Below, piece by piece: positions 15,777 to 25,762 of a stretch of DNA of 64,000 nt. Source of the DNA: Fodinibacter sp963707895 (GTDB lineage Bacteria > Actinomycetota > Actinomycetes > Actinomycetales > Dermatophilaceae); NCBI GenBank assembly GCA_963707895.1, contig CAVPRS010000011.1, positions 248,001 to 312,000 on the forward strand. Reading direction: 5' to 3'. A model generated the notes under the pieces. The model saw only the letters and a list, made by a program, of their open reading frames with translations, was not told the DNA's origin and ran no database searches. The first letter of the stretch is position 1, and each line of letters begins with the position of its first letter. A program made the position numbers and the translations under genes.

Positions 15777-16582
15777 TCGACCCCCTCGGCCGCGAGCTCG
15801 GTGACGAGCGGGACGAGGTCGGCGATCGAGTCGACGACGCGGGTCGGCCGGTAGGGGAAGCGCTCGACCTGCTCGGGACGGGTCGAGCCGGTCGAGACGA
15901 GCACGGTGCGCAGGCCCGCTTCGAGCCCGCTGATGATGTCGGTGTCCATCCGGTCGCCGACCATGACCGTGGTCTCGGAGTGCGCCTCGAGCCGGTTGAG
16001 CGCGCTGCGCATCATCAGCGGGTTGGGCTTGCCGATGAAGTAGGGCTGCCGACCGGTGGCCGTGCTGATCAACGCGGCGACCGACCCGGTGGCCGGGAGC
16101 AGCCCCGCGGCGCTCGGCCCGCTCGGGTCGGGGTTGGTCGCGATGAAGCGGGCGCCGCCCATGATCAGCCGGATCGCCTTGGTGATCGCCTCGAAGGAGT
16201 AGGTGCGCGTCTCGCCCAGCACGACGTAGTCGGGGTCGCGGTCGCTCATCACGTAGCCGACGTCGTGCATCGCGGTCGTGAGCCCGGCCTCGCCGACGAC
16301 GTAGGCCGTACCGCCCGGGCGCTGGTCGGCGAGGAAGTCGGCCGTGGCCAGCGCCGAGGTCCAGATCGCGTCCTCGGGTACGTCGATCCCGCTGCGCAGC
16401 AACCGGGCGCGCAGGTCGCGGGGCGTGTAGATCGAGTTGTTGGTGAGCACGAGGAACGCGCGCCCGGACGCCTTCAGTGCCTCGATGAACTCGGCCGCCC
16501 CTGCGATCGGGTCGTCCTCGTGCACGAGCACACCGTCCATGTCGGTGAGCCAGGTGTCGATCCGCCGCGGGCTGGTGGTCAT
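15773..16582 (-). CDS. HAD-superfamily (NagD-type, class IIA) phosphatase
   Basis: 269-residue cytoplasmic phosphatase of HAD subfamily IIA. Motif I reads DTWLTDMDGVLVHEDDP with the nucleophile and general acid Asp, motif II is in VLTNNS, the cap region carries SALATADFLADQ, and the C-terminal motifs are GKPNPLMMRSAL and VGDRMDTDIISG. The family acts on nucleotide or sugar monophosphates; the substrate here is not determined. ATG at 16582 is chosen because CACAAT lies exactly six bases upstream (leaderless). It is first in a three-gene operon and divergent from an acetyltransferase, with only 37 bases between the start codons. Confidence 0.92.
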   Translation of the reverse strand: MTTSPRRIDTWLTDMDGVLVHEDDPIAGAAEFIEALKASGRAFLVLTNNSIYTPRDLRARLLRSGIDVPEDAIWTSALATADFLADQRPGGTAYVVGEAGLTTAMHDVGYVMSDRDPDYVVLGETRTYSFEAITKAIRLIMGGARFIATNPDPSGPSAAGLLPATGSVAALISTATGRQPYFIGKPNPLMMRSALNRLEAHSETTVMVGDRMDTDIISGLEAGLRTVLVSTGSTRPEQVERFPYRPTRVVDSIADLVPLVTELAAEGVE

Positions 16583-16619
16583 GTGTCCATTGTGTCGGGG
16601 GCTCTCGTACATTGCCCGT

Positions 16620-17168
16620 ATGCCGCCCGCCGCCTCGTCCTCATTGCCTTCCCCGCCCACCTCCTCCCGGGTCCGGCCCGCGACGGACGGCGACGTGCCC
16701 GTCATCCTCGAGCTGGTGCGTGAGCTCGCGGAGTACGAGAAGGCCCTGCACGAGGTCGACGCGACCGAGGAGCAGCTGCGGGAGGCCCTGTTCCCGGGCG
16801 ACCGTGCGCCGGCCGCGTTCGCCCACGTCGCGGAGGTCGACGGCGAGGTGGTGGGGTGCGCCATCTGGTTCCTGTCCTTCTCGACCTGGACCGGTACGCA
16901 CGGCATCTGGCTGGAGGACCTGTACGTCACGCCGGCGCAGCGCGGGTCGGGCCTGGGCCAGGAGCTGCTGCGCACGCTCGCGGCGATCTGCGTCGAGCGC
17001 GGCTACCACCGGCTCGAGTGGTGGGTGCTCGACTGGAACGCGCCGAGCATCGGCTTCTACGAGTCGATCGGTGCCGTGGCGCAGGACGAGTGGACCCGGT
17101 TCCGGCTCGACGGCGGGGCGCTCGGCACGATGGCCGCCCTGGGCGCGCCGGGTACGTCGCCGGGCTGA
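16620..17168 (+). CDS. GNAT acetyltransferase, diamine/spermidine-acetyltransferase-like
   Basis: 182-residue GNAT-fold acetyltransferase. A Pro/Ser-rich N-terminal tail precedes RPATDGDVPVILELVRELAEYEKAL, the typical opening of the SAT/diamine acetyltransferase group. The acetyl-CoA loop is in QRGSGLGQELLRTLA, and the motif WWVLDWNAPSIGFYESIGA holds the conserved Asn and Tyr. By analogy it may acetylate polyamines or thialysine-like amines, but this is not proven. ATG 16620 has TACATT six bases upstream, another leaderless arrangement. It is divergent from the HAD operon. Confidence 0.88.
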   Translation: MPPAASSSLPSPPTSSRVRPATDGDVPVILELVRELAEYEKALHEVDATEEQLREALFPGDRAPAAFAHVAEVDGEVVGCAIWFLSFSTWTGTHGIWLEDLYVTPAQRGSGLGQELLRTLAAICVERGYHRLEWWVLDWNAPSIGFYESIGAVAQDEWTRFRLDGGALGTMAALGAPGTSPG

Positions 17169-17340
17169 GGTCCCACGGGACGCCGCAGCCACGTCGCCAG
17201 CGTTGCCTTTCACGAAGTGGGGATGGAGCTCCGGACCCTGCGAGCGGCTGCGCCCGCAGGAGTAGGCGAGGTGTCTCCGCCCGGGTGACGCCACGGCATC
17301 CGCCCCGGGTGCACGGTGGGGTGACACCGAAGGAGGCACC

Positions 17341-18213
17341 ATGCGAATCAGCCTGTCCGTCACGAACTTCAGCTGGGCCGGTGGCCCTGCGGCACTGGCG
17401 GCGTCGCTCGCGGAGGTCGCCGTCGCGGCCGAGGAGGGTGGCCTGGACACCCTGTGGGTCAACGACCACCTGCTCCAGGCCGACCCGGGTGCGGCGCCCG
17501 ACGAGCGCGACATGCTCGAGGCCTACACGACCCTCGGCTACCTCGCGGCCCGCACCGCGCGGATCCGGCTCGGCGCGATGGTGTCGCCCGTGACCTACCG
17601 CGAGCCCGCGGTGCTGCTCAAGGCGGTCACCACCCTCGACGTGCTGTCCGGCGGTCGTGCGTGGCTCGGGGTGGGGGTGGGCTACCCGGTCGAGGCCGAG
17701 GCGATGGGGTTGCCGATGCCACCCACGGCCGAGCGCTTCGAGCGGCTCACCGAGCTGCTCGACCTCTCCGAGCAGATGGGCCGCGGCGACGAGAGCCCGT
17801 TCGAGGGACGCCACCACCGGCTCGCGCGACCGGAGAACCGTCCCGCGGCGCTGCAGCCGGGCGGCATCCCGGTGCTGCTCGGCGGCATGGGGGAGCGCAA
17901 GACGTTGCGGCTCGTCGCGCGCTACGCGCAGGCCTGCAACCTGTTCGACGTCCCCGACGGCGGCGCGACCGTGCGTCAACGGCTCGAGGTGCTGCGACGG
18001 CACTGCGCCGACGTGGGCCGCGACCCGGCCGAGGTCGAGACGACGATCAGCGCCCGGCTGGAGCGCGGCGAGGATGCTCGTCACGTCACCGAGCGGCTCA
18101 CCGCCATGCGCGGGTGGGGCATCGAGCACGCCGTGTTCATCACGCCGGGGGCGTGGACCCCGCGAGCGGTGCAGACCCTGGCCGACGCGGCGGAGCGTGT
18201 GCGCGACCTGTAG
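17341..18213 (+). CDS. Luciferase-like, probably F420-dependent oxidoreductase
   Basis: 290-residue TIM-barrel flavin/F420 oxidoreductase of the luciferase-like monooxygenase family. Conserved segments include the opening TNFSWAGG, the ladder AAEEGGLDTLWVNDHL, LGAMVSPVTYREPAVLLKAVTTLDVLSGGR, GVGVGYPVEAEAMG and GGMGERKTLRLVARYA, which together match the actinobacterial F420-dependent subfamily. The reaction is undefined; such enzymes commonly reduce C=C or imine bonds with F420H2. The ribosome site GAAGGAGG precedes the ATG. It stands alone, with an upstream intergenic region of 172 bases, and runs convergent to the tail-tube-like gene. Confidence 0.9.
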   Translation: MRISLSVTNFSWAGGPAALAASLAEVAVAAEEGGLDTLWVNDHLLQADPGAAPDERDMLEAYTTLGYLAARTARIRLGAMVSPVTYREPAVLLKAVTTLDVLSGGRAWLGVGVGYPVEAEAMGLPMPPTAERFERLTELLDLSEQMGRGDESPFEGRHHRLARPENRPAALQPGGIPVLLGGMGERKTLRLVARYAQACNLFDVPDGGATVRQRLEVLRRHCADVGRDPAEVETTISARLERGEDARHVTERLTAMRGWGIEHAVFITPGAWTPRAVQTLADAAERVRDL

Positions 18214-18234
18214 TCGCCGGGCCGGGCGCGCTCG

Positions 18235-18673
18235 TCAGACCCGCTCGAGTCCCTCGTGGACCAGGGTGAGGCTCTCGAGGGCGATCTCGGTGCCCCCGGA
18301 CCGGAGGCCGGTGACCGCGAGCTTCGAGGGCCAGGCGTGCTCGAGGTGGTACCTCGCCACCGCGCGGCCCTCGGCGTCGAACAGGGCGATCGACACCGAT
18401 CGGCGGGGCTGGCCCACGGGCACCGGGTCGCGCATCCACTGCTCGAAGGTGAGGTCTGTGGTCAGTCCGCGGCTCAGTGTCACCTCGCCGGGCTTCATCC
18501 GACCCGGCAGCCGACGGGGGGTGGCGTCCGGGTCGCCGCCCTCGCGGACCTCGATGACGTCGCGCTCCCACCCCAGGCCGCTGACCTCGGTCAGCATCGC
18601 GACCCTCGACCCCGTCGACCTCCAGGCCGAAGCTGTGGCCGACCGCCGCGTCGTGCTCCCTGCGTCCGGGCAT
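18235..18673 (-). pseudogene. Phage-tail-tube-like protein (T4 gp19 family), frameshifted in this sequence
   Basis: Encodes a protein of the T4 gp19 / contractile-injection tube family. Codons from 18673 read MPGRREHDAAVGHSFGLEVDGVE and then lose register. In the next frame the protein continues VAMLTEVSGLGWERDVIEVREGG and ends with GTEIALESLTLVHEGLERV, the normal C-terminus. Removing one C (plus strand) within 18603-18605 restores an intact protein of about 145 residues. Known relatives polymerise into the inner tube of phage tails or extracellular contractile injection systems. No sheath, baseplate, spike or ATPase gene is nearby in this window, so the gene is an orphan. The frameshift may be a sequencing error. 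Confidence 0.85.
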
Positions 18674-18826
18674 CGGATGCCCCCCTGTCTCCTGCGCGAA
18701 ACCCCGTCCTCGCAGGGTCCCAGCGGCGCCGCGACCGCGTCAACGCCCGGATGCCGACGCCCGCCCGCTGCACCCCGGTCACGGCGCGGCCGGGCGGACG
18801 ACACCGGGGGCTGACACCATGAGGGG

Positions 18827-19402
18827 ATGGGCAGCCCGCTGGATGCCGTGACCTGGCCGGTGCGCACGGCTCGCCTGACGCTGCGGCGCACGACCCTCGA
18901 CGACCTCGACGCGACCTGGGAGTACCGGCGGCGCGCCGAGGTCGGTCGGTGGCTCACGTCCGCCTCCTCGACGATCGAGGAGTACCGCGCCACGTTCGCC
19001 GACCCCGACCGGCTGGCGATGCTCCTGGTCGTCGAGCTGGACGGCGCGGTCATCGGCGACCTGATGGTCAAGGTCGGGGACGCCTGGGCCCAGGCCGAGG
19101 TCAAGGAGCAGGCCCGTGGGGTGCAGGCCGAGCTCGGCTGGGTGCTCCACCCCGACCACACCGGACACGGGTACGCCACCGAGGCCGTGCGCGAGCTGCT
19201 GCGGCTGTGCTTCGACGAGCTCGGGCTGAGGCGGATCACGGCCGACTGCTTCGCCGACAACGAGGCGTCATGGCGCCTCATGGAGCGGGTCGGGATGCGG
19301 CGCGAGATCCACACCCTGCAGGAGTCGCTGCACCGGTCCGGCGAGTGGCTCGACGGCCTGGGCTACGCCCTGCTGGCCGACGAGTGGCGCGACCGGAACT
19401 GA
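18827..19402 (+). CDS. GNAT acetyltransferase, RimJ/RimL-like
   Basis: 191-residue acetyltransferase of the RimJ/RimL (acetyltransf_3) group. It opens TARLTLRRTTLDDLDATWEYRR, and the acetyl-CoA site lies in LGWVLHPDHTGHGYATEAVRELLRLCFDELGLRRI, followed by NEASWRLMERVGM. The family N-acetylates ribosomal proteins or small amines; the substrate is not predictable here. ATG 18827 has CACCAT six bases upstream and may be leaderless. It lies between the divergent tail-tube-like gene and the convergent NAD synthetase. Confidence 0.9.
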   Translation: MGSPLDAVTWPVRTARLTLRRTTLDDLDATWEYRRRAEVGRWLTSASSTIEEYRATFADPDRLAMLLVVELDGAVIGDLMVKVGDAWAQAEVKEQARGVQAELGWVLHPDHTGHGYATEAVRELLRLCFDELGLRRITADCFADNEASWRLMERVGMRREIHTLQESLHRSGEWLDGLGYALLADEWRDRN

Positions 19403-19415
19403 GGTCGGCGAACCC

Positions 19416-21497
<2,082 letters not shown>

Positions 21498-21559
21498 GGC
21501 CCCGAGCCTATTGCTCCGGCTGCCGGGCCGGGCCGGGTCACGGGTGTCGTGGCGGGAGG

Positions 21560-22120
21560 TCAGTCGTCACCGGATCCGGCCGGCACGGTCTTCGCGCCGA
21601 CGTCGGACCACGAGGCCGCTGCGCCGCTGTGGCCGATCCGGACGACCTGGACCGTCGTCGCGAGCACGGACACCACCGAGAGCACGATGACAGCGGTCAA
21701 CAGTCCCGACCGAGGGGCCGTGGCGGAGTGTGCCCCGGGGGCTGCCGAGCCCGTGGTCGACCGCGCATCCGTGGTCGACGCCGCGACCGTGGCCCGGGCG
21801 CGCCGGTCGAGGAACCACAGGGCCCACGCGAGGACTGCGAGGACGAGCACGAAGTAGAGCAGGCTGTCGCCGAGCTCGGTGTGCTCCGCGAGGGCGGGGC
21901 TGGCGTCGACGCGCTTCTCCAGCGCCTCACCGCTCTGGGTGGCGAGGGGCACCATGACCAGCGCGAGGGTGGCCGTGATCGGCGTGAGGATGCCGGCCCA
22001 GTGCCGGATCCGCGGCGAGAGCGCGGCCAGGAGCAGCAGGAGCGAGGCGAGCGGCACGAGGACCACCACCGCGTGGACGATGAGCGGGTGCAGCGGGATC
22101 CCGCCGATGGTGTCGAGCAC
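21560..22120 (-). CDS. DUF2231-family membrane protein
   Basis: 186-residue membrane protein. The opening GGIPLHPLIVHAVVVLVPLASLLLLLAAL is the DUF2231 hallmark, with a conserved LHPLIVH. Four hydrophobic helices are visible (around residues 12-32, 38-58, 85-103 and 140-160), separated by a hydrophilic Thr/Ser-rich loop. Related proteins have been linked to redox or heme-binding membrane modules, but no function is established. GTG at 22120 has a good ribosome site (GGAGGT). Its upstream region carries a phased direct repeat that may be a response-regulator site. Confidence 0.85.
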   Translation of the reverse strand: MLDTIGGIPLHPLIVHAVVVLVPLASLLLLLAALSPRIRHWAGILTPITATLALVMVPLATQSGEALEKRVDASPALAEHTELGDSLLYFVLVLAVLAWALWFLDRRARATVAASTTDARSTTGSAAPGAHSATAPRSGLLTAVIVLSVVSVLATTVQVVRIGHSGAAASWSDVGAKTVPAGSGDD

Positions 22121-22192
22121 TGTGACCTCCGGGTCGGTGCCGCGGCATCTCCGCGGCCCTTGCTCCTACCCTTGCCGCTGACCTGCGTGGAT

Positions 22193-22216
22193 CTCCCTAA
22201 GGGAGTCCTAAGGGAG
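22193..22216. promoter_or_regulatory. Phased direct repeat upstream of the DUF2231 gene
   Basis: The plus strand shows CTAAGGGAG twice, at 22197-22205 and 22208-22216, offset by 11 bases (one DNA turn). The first is also part of the palindrome CTCCCTAAGGGAG (22193-22205). It lies 73-96 bases upstream of the DUF2231 start. One-turn-spaced direct repeats are typical of OmpR/PhoP-type regulators, but no such regulator is in the window. Confidence 0.4.
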
Positions 22217-22257
22217 CCGTAGGTCTGCGCCCGGCGGTGTCCGGTACGTCACTCCGG

Positions 22258-23229
22258 TCACGGGATGAGCAGCACCTTCCCGGTCGCCCGGCGCTCGTCG
22301 ACGGAGGTGAGTGCCCCGACGACGTCGTCGAGGTCTCGCACCTCGCCGATGACGGGGTCGATGGCGCCCGACTCGAGCAGCGGGACGAGCTCGTCCCACT
22401 GGTGGCGCAGGAAGGCCGGGCCCGGGCCGCCGGGGCCGCTCCACCAGGCACCCCACCCGACGCCCACGACCGAGGTGTTGCCCAGCAGCAGCCGGTTCAC
22501 CCTGACCTCGGGAATCGACCCTGCGGCGAAGCCGATGACGAGCAGGCGCCCGCCGGGCGCGAGCGAGCGCAGTGAGTCGGTGAAGCGGTCGCCCCCGACC
22601 GGGTCGACCACCAGGTCGACCCCGCGACGGCTGGTGAGGCCTGCGACGGCATCGCGGAAGCCGTCGGCGAGCACGACCTCGTGGGCGCCGGCCGCCGTGG
22701 CCACCCCTGCCTTGTCGTGCGAGGAGACCACCCCGATGACCCGGGCGCCCCAGGCGGCGGCCAGCTGCACCGCGGCGCTGCCGACGCCCCCGGCTGCGCC
22801 GTGCACGAGCACGGTCTCGCCGTCGCGCAGCCGGCCGCGCTCGCGCAGGGCGAAGTGGCAGGTGAGGTAGTTCATCGGAAGCGCAGCACCCTGCTCGAAG
22901 GTGGTGGAGTCCGGCAGGGCGAAGACCATCGCGGGGTCGACCTCGACCACCTCGGCGAACCCGCCGAGGAAGGTGAACGCCGCCACCCGGTCGCCCGCGG
23001 CGAACCCGCTGCCGGCCGGAGCCGACCGCACGAAGCCGGCCACCTCGGACCCGGGCACGAACGGCAGGTCCGGGGTGATCTGGTACTGCCCCCGGGTCAG
23101 CAGGACGTCGGGGAAGCAGATGCCCGCGGCCGCGACCTCGATGACGACGCCGGCCCCCGTGGGCTCGGGGAGCTCGACCACCTCCACGGCATCGGGTCCG
23201 TCGAGCCGGGTCACCTGGGCTGCGCGCAT
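22258..23229 (-). CDS. NADPH:quinone oxidoreductase family (zinc-free MDR) protein
   Basis: 323-residue medium-chain reductase of the quinone-reductase branch. It has no zinc cysteines. The NADPH loop is in VLVHGAAGGVGSAAVQLAAAWGARVIGVVSS, preceded by QGAALPMNYLTCHFAL, and the N-terminal part shows GICFPDVLLTRGQYQ and PGSEVAGFV. It would reduce quinones or alpha,beta-unsaturated carbonyls with NADPH. I start it at ATG 23229 (MRAAQV) rather than 23238, because TACGAT lies seven bases upstream of 23229 and MRA is the usual family start. It is divergent from the GntR-ABC unit. Confidence 0.9.
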   Translation of the reverse strand: MRAAQVTRLDGPDAVEVVELPEPTGAGVVIEVAAAGICFPDVLLTRGQYQITPDLPFVPGSEVAGFVRSAPAGSGFAAGDRVAAFTFLGGFAEVVEVDPAMVFALPDSTTFEQGAALPMNYLTCHFALRERGRLRDGETVLVHGAAGGVGSAAVQLAAAWGARVIGVVSSHDKAGVATAAGAHEVVLADGFRDAVAGLTSRRGVDLVVDPVGGDRFTDSLRSLAPGGRLLVIGFAAGSIPEVRVNRLLLGNTSVVGVGWGAWWSGPGGPGPAFLRHQWDELVPLLESGAIDPVIGEVRDLDDVVGALTSVDERRATGKVLLIP

Positions 23230-23284
23230 GCTGGTCATCGTAGGGACGCCGGGGCCCGGCCGAGGGGGTCGCCGGCGGCCGGCC

Positions 23285-23326
23285 TTGCCGTCGACAGGTT
23301 AGGAGCCTATAGTGCTAGTTACCTAG
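23285..23326 (+). promoter_or_regulatory. Sigma-70-like promoter with YtrA-type operator for the GntR-ABC unit
   Basis: TTGCCG at 23285-23290, a 17-base spacer and TATAGT at 23308-23313 give a strong -35/-10 pair. Immediately downstream lies CTAG-N4-CTAG (23315-23318 and 23323-23326), a short CTAG-paired site resembling operators of YtrA-type GntR repressors. The region is markedly AT-richer than its surroundings. Autorepression by the adjacent GntR protein is likely. Confidence 0.6.
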
Positions 23327-23341
23327 ATAAAGGATGTCGTG

Positions 23342-23731
23342 ATGATCGAGTTCACGCTGGACGGCCGTTCCGGGGTGTCGCCCTACCTGCAGGTGGTGCA
23401 CCAGGTACGCCAGGCCCTGCGGCTCGGGCTGCTGCGCGAGGGCGACCAGCTCCCCACCGTCAAGGACGTCGTCGCGACGCTGGCCATCAACCCGAACACG
23501 GTGTTGAAGGCCTACCGCGAGCTCGAGCGCGACGGGCTGGTGGCGGCCCGTCCCGGCGTCGGCACCTTCGTCACCCGCTCGCTCGCGAACGAGTCGCTCG
23601 CCGCGCACGAGCCGCTGCGGCGCGACCTCGAGCGCTGGCTGGACCGGGCGCGTGCCGCAGGGGTTGATGACGAGAGCATCGAGGCGCTGTTCCGCAGCGC
23701 CTTTCGCAGCGAGCAGAGGGGTGTGGCATGA
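23342..23731 (+). CDS. GntR-family repressor, YtrA subfamily
   Basis: 129-residue short GntR regulator. The winged HTH is YLQVVHQVRQALRLGLLREGDQLPTVKDVVATLAINPNTVLKAYRELERDGLVAARPGVGTFV, a textbook YtrA-type signature, and there is only a brief helical dimerisation tail. ATG 23342 is preferred over GTG 23339 because of its spacing from the AAAGGA ribosome site. The stop overlaps the ATG of the ABC ATPase by four bases, so the regulator leads a three-gene transporter operon. The family usually responds to cell-envelope-active compounds. Confidence 0.93.
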   Translation: MIEFTLDGRSGVSPYLQVVHQVRQALRLGLLREGDQLPTVKDVVATLAINPNTVLKAYRELERDGLVAARPGVGTFVTRSLANESLAAHEPLRRDLERWLDRARAAGVDDESIEALFRSAFRSEQRGVA

Positions 23732-24648
23732 GCGCCGTCCTCGCGACTGACGCGCTCGGCAAGCGCTACGGCCGCCGGTGGGCCCTGAAGGACTGCACCC
23801 TGCAGATCCCGGCCGGGCGGGTCACCGGCCTGGTCGGGCAGAACGGTGCCGGCAAGAGCACCCTGCTCAACCTGGCCGCGGGCCTGCTCCGGCCGACGAC
23901 CGGCACCATCGAGGTCTGCGGCGGCCGGCCGGCAGCCGACCCCGACCAGCTGGCCAAGGTCGGCTTCGTCGCCCAGGACACCCCCACGTATGCCGGCCTC
24001 AGCGTCCGCGACCACCTGCGGCTCGGCGCCCACCTCAACCCGCGCTGGGACGACGACCTGGCCCGGTCGCGCGTCGACCGGCTCGGCCTCGACCTCGGCC
24101 AGCGTGCCGGTCGGCTGTCCGGGGGCCAGCGCGCCCAGCTGGCCCTCGCACTGGGCCTGGCCAAGCGCCCCGAGCTGCTGATCCTCGACGAGCCGGTGGC
24201 GAGCCTCGACCCGTTCGCGCGCCGGGAGTTCCTCCAGCTGCTCATGGAGGCCGTCGCCGAGCAGGAGCTCAGCGTCGTGCTCTCCTCGCACGTCGTGTCC
24301 GACCTCGAGCGGGTCTGCGACCACGTCGTGGTGCTCGTCGACTCCGAGGTGCGGCTCGCCGGCGAGGTCGAGACGCTGCTCGACACCCACCACCGGCTCA
24401 CCGGGCCCCGGCGGGCCACGCACTCGCTGCCGGCCGACCAGAAGGTCGTGTCCGAGCGTCACACCGACCGGCAGACCACCCTCGTCGTGCGCACCGACCG
24501 CCCGGTGATCGACCCGGCCTGGACCGTCACCGAGCTCGGCCTGGAGGACCTCGTGCTGTCGTACATGGAACGTCCCACCCCAGGCCTGGCGGGCGCTTCG
24601 GGTGCGCCCGGTGCCGCCGGCTCGCCGACCCTGGAGGTACTGAAGTGA
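23728..24648 (+). CDS. ABC transporter ATP-binding protein (exporter, YtrB-like)
   Basis: 306-residue ABC ATPase. Walker A is GLVGQNGAGKSTLLNL at about residue 33, the Q-loop sits in VAQDTPTYAGLSV, the signature is RLSGGQRAQLALALG, Walker B is ELLILDEPVASLDP, and the switch His is in SSHVVSDLERVCDHVVV. About 80 C-terminal residues form a regulatory extension. It is coupled by ATGA to the GntR gene and by GTGA to the permease, so all three are made together. The operon type (YtrA-B-permease) is usually involved in antibiotic or cell-wall stress response; the substrate is unknown. Confidence 0.94.
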   Translation: MSAVLATDALGKRYGRRWALKDCTLQIPAGRVTGLVGQNGAGKSTLLNLAAGLLRPTTGTIEVCGGRPAADPDQLAKVGFVAQDTPTYAGLSVRDHLRLGAHLNPRWDDDLARSRVDRLGLDLGQRAGRLSGGQRAQLALALGLAKRPELLILDEPVASLDPFARREFLQLLMEAVAEQELSVVLSSHVVSDLERVCDHVVVLVDSEVRLAGEVETLLDTHHRLTGPRRATHSLPADQKVVSERHTDRQTTLVVRTDRPVIDPAWTVTELGLEDLVLSYMERPTPGLAGASGAPGAAGSPTLEVLK

Positions 24649-25667
24649 TCTGGCTGACCTGGCGCCAGCTGCGGGTGCAGGCCGCCACCGTCGCCGTGGC
24701 CGTCGCAGCGGTCGCGGTCGTGCTCGCCGTCACCGGCCCGCGCCTCGCCGAGCTCGCGAAGGCCGGTGTCGACGACGTCTTCGACAAGCTGACGAGCACC
24801 GACGTCAACCTGTTCTGGGCTGGGCTGATCGTGGTGGCCGTGGTCCCTGCACTCATCGGCGCGTTCTGGGGCGCGCCGATGGTGGCCCGCGAGCTCGAGG
24901 CGGGTACCCACCGTCTGGTCTGGAACCAGAGCATCACCCGCACCCGCTGGCTCAGCACGAAGCTCGCGGTCACGACGCTGGTCGCCGCGCTCGCCGTCGG
25001 AGCCCTGACCCTGGCGGTCACCTGGTGGTCGGACCCCCTCGACGGGGTGGTGAGCCACACCCGGGGAGGCCTTCCCGAGCTGCTGACGCCGGTGTCCTTC
25101 GCCATGCGCGGGCTGGTGCCGGTCGCCTACACGGTCTTCGCGGTCGTCCTCGGCGTCACCCTGGGCGCAGTCCTGCGACGGTCCCTCCCGGCCATGGCGG
25201 TCACCCTCGCGCTGTACGTGGCGGTGCAGGTCGCGGTGCCGCTGTGGGTGCGCCCACACCTGGTGGCTCCCACCACCGCGACCTACGCGATCAGTGCGCA
25301 GACCCTCGACGGGATCAGCGCGGATGCCCAGGGCCACCCCGAGACGATCACGGTGCACACGGCGGAGCGCGGCGACTGGGTCCTCAGCAACGAGACGCTC
25401 GGTGCCGACGGCCGGCCCACGGCCCTTCCTTCCTGGCTGTCCGACTGCTTCGCCGCGGCCCCGGACCAGCTCAGGGGCCCGGTCGAGGCCTCGCCCATCG
25501 ACCCGTGCCTCGAGCGGCTGGAGAGCGAGGGCTACACCCAGCGGGTGGTCTACCAGCCGGCCGGAAACTTCTGGCCGCTCCAGCTGGCGGAGGCGGCGCT
25601 GTACCTCGCGGCCTCGGCGCTGCTGGCGGGCTTCTGCATCTGGTGGGTCAGGGCCCGGCTGAGCTGA
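24645..25667 (+). CDS. ABC transporter permease (ABC-2 type)
   Basis: 340-residue membrane protein, partner of the ATPase. GTG 24645 overlaps the ATPase stop (GTGA), with a GGAGG ribosome site. Hydrophobic helices are visible near residues 15-35, 62-85, 108-130, 150-175 and 180-200, then a large external loop with two cysteine-containing stretches (SWLSDCFAAAP and SPIDPCLERL). A final helix ends FCIWWVRARLS. The layout of five helices, loop, one helix is that of small ABC-2-type exporters in YtrA operons. Confidence 0.88.
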   Translation: MIWLTWRQLRVQAATVAVAVAAVAVVLAVTGPRLAELAKAGVDDVFDKLTSTDVNLFWAGLIVVAVVPALIGAFWGAPMVARELEAGTHRLVWNQSITRTRWLSTKLAVTTLVAALAVGALTLAVTWWSDPLDGVVSHTRGGLPELLTPVSFAMRGLVPVAYTVFAVVLGVTLGAVLRRSLPAMAVTLALYVAVQVAVPLWVRPHLVAPTTATYAISAQTLDGISADAQGHPETITVHTAERGDWVLSNETLGADGRPTALPSWLSDCFAAAPDQLRGPVEASPIDPCLERLESEGYTQRVVYQPAGNFWPLQLAEAALYLAASALLAGFCIWWVRARLS

Positions 25668-25762
25668 GCCGCGGGGCAGTCCCGGCCGGCCCCGGAGCGA
25701 CGTCATCCGGCTGGTTCATGTGAACTCTGTGTGACATCCCACCGAATGTCGCGCGGGCGGGA

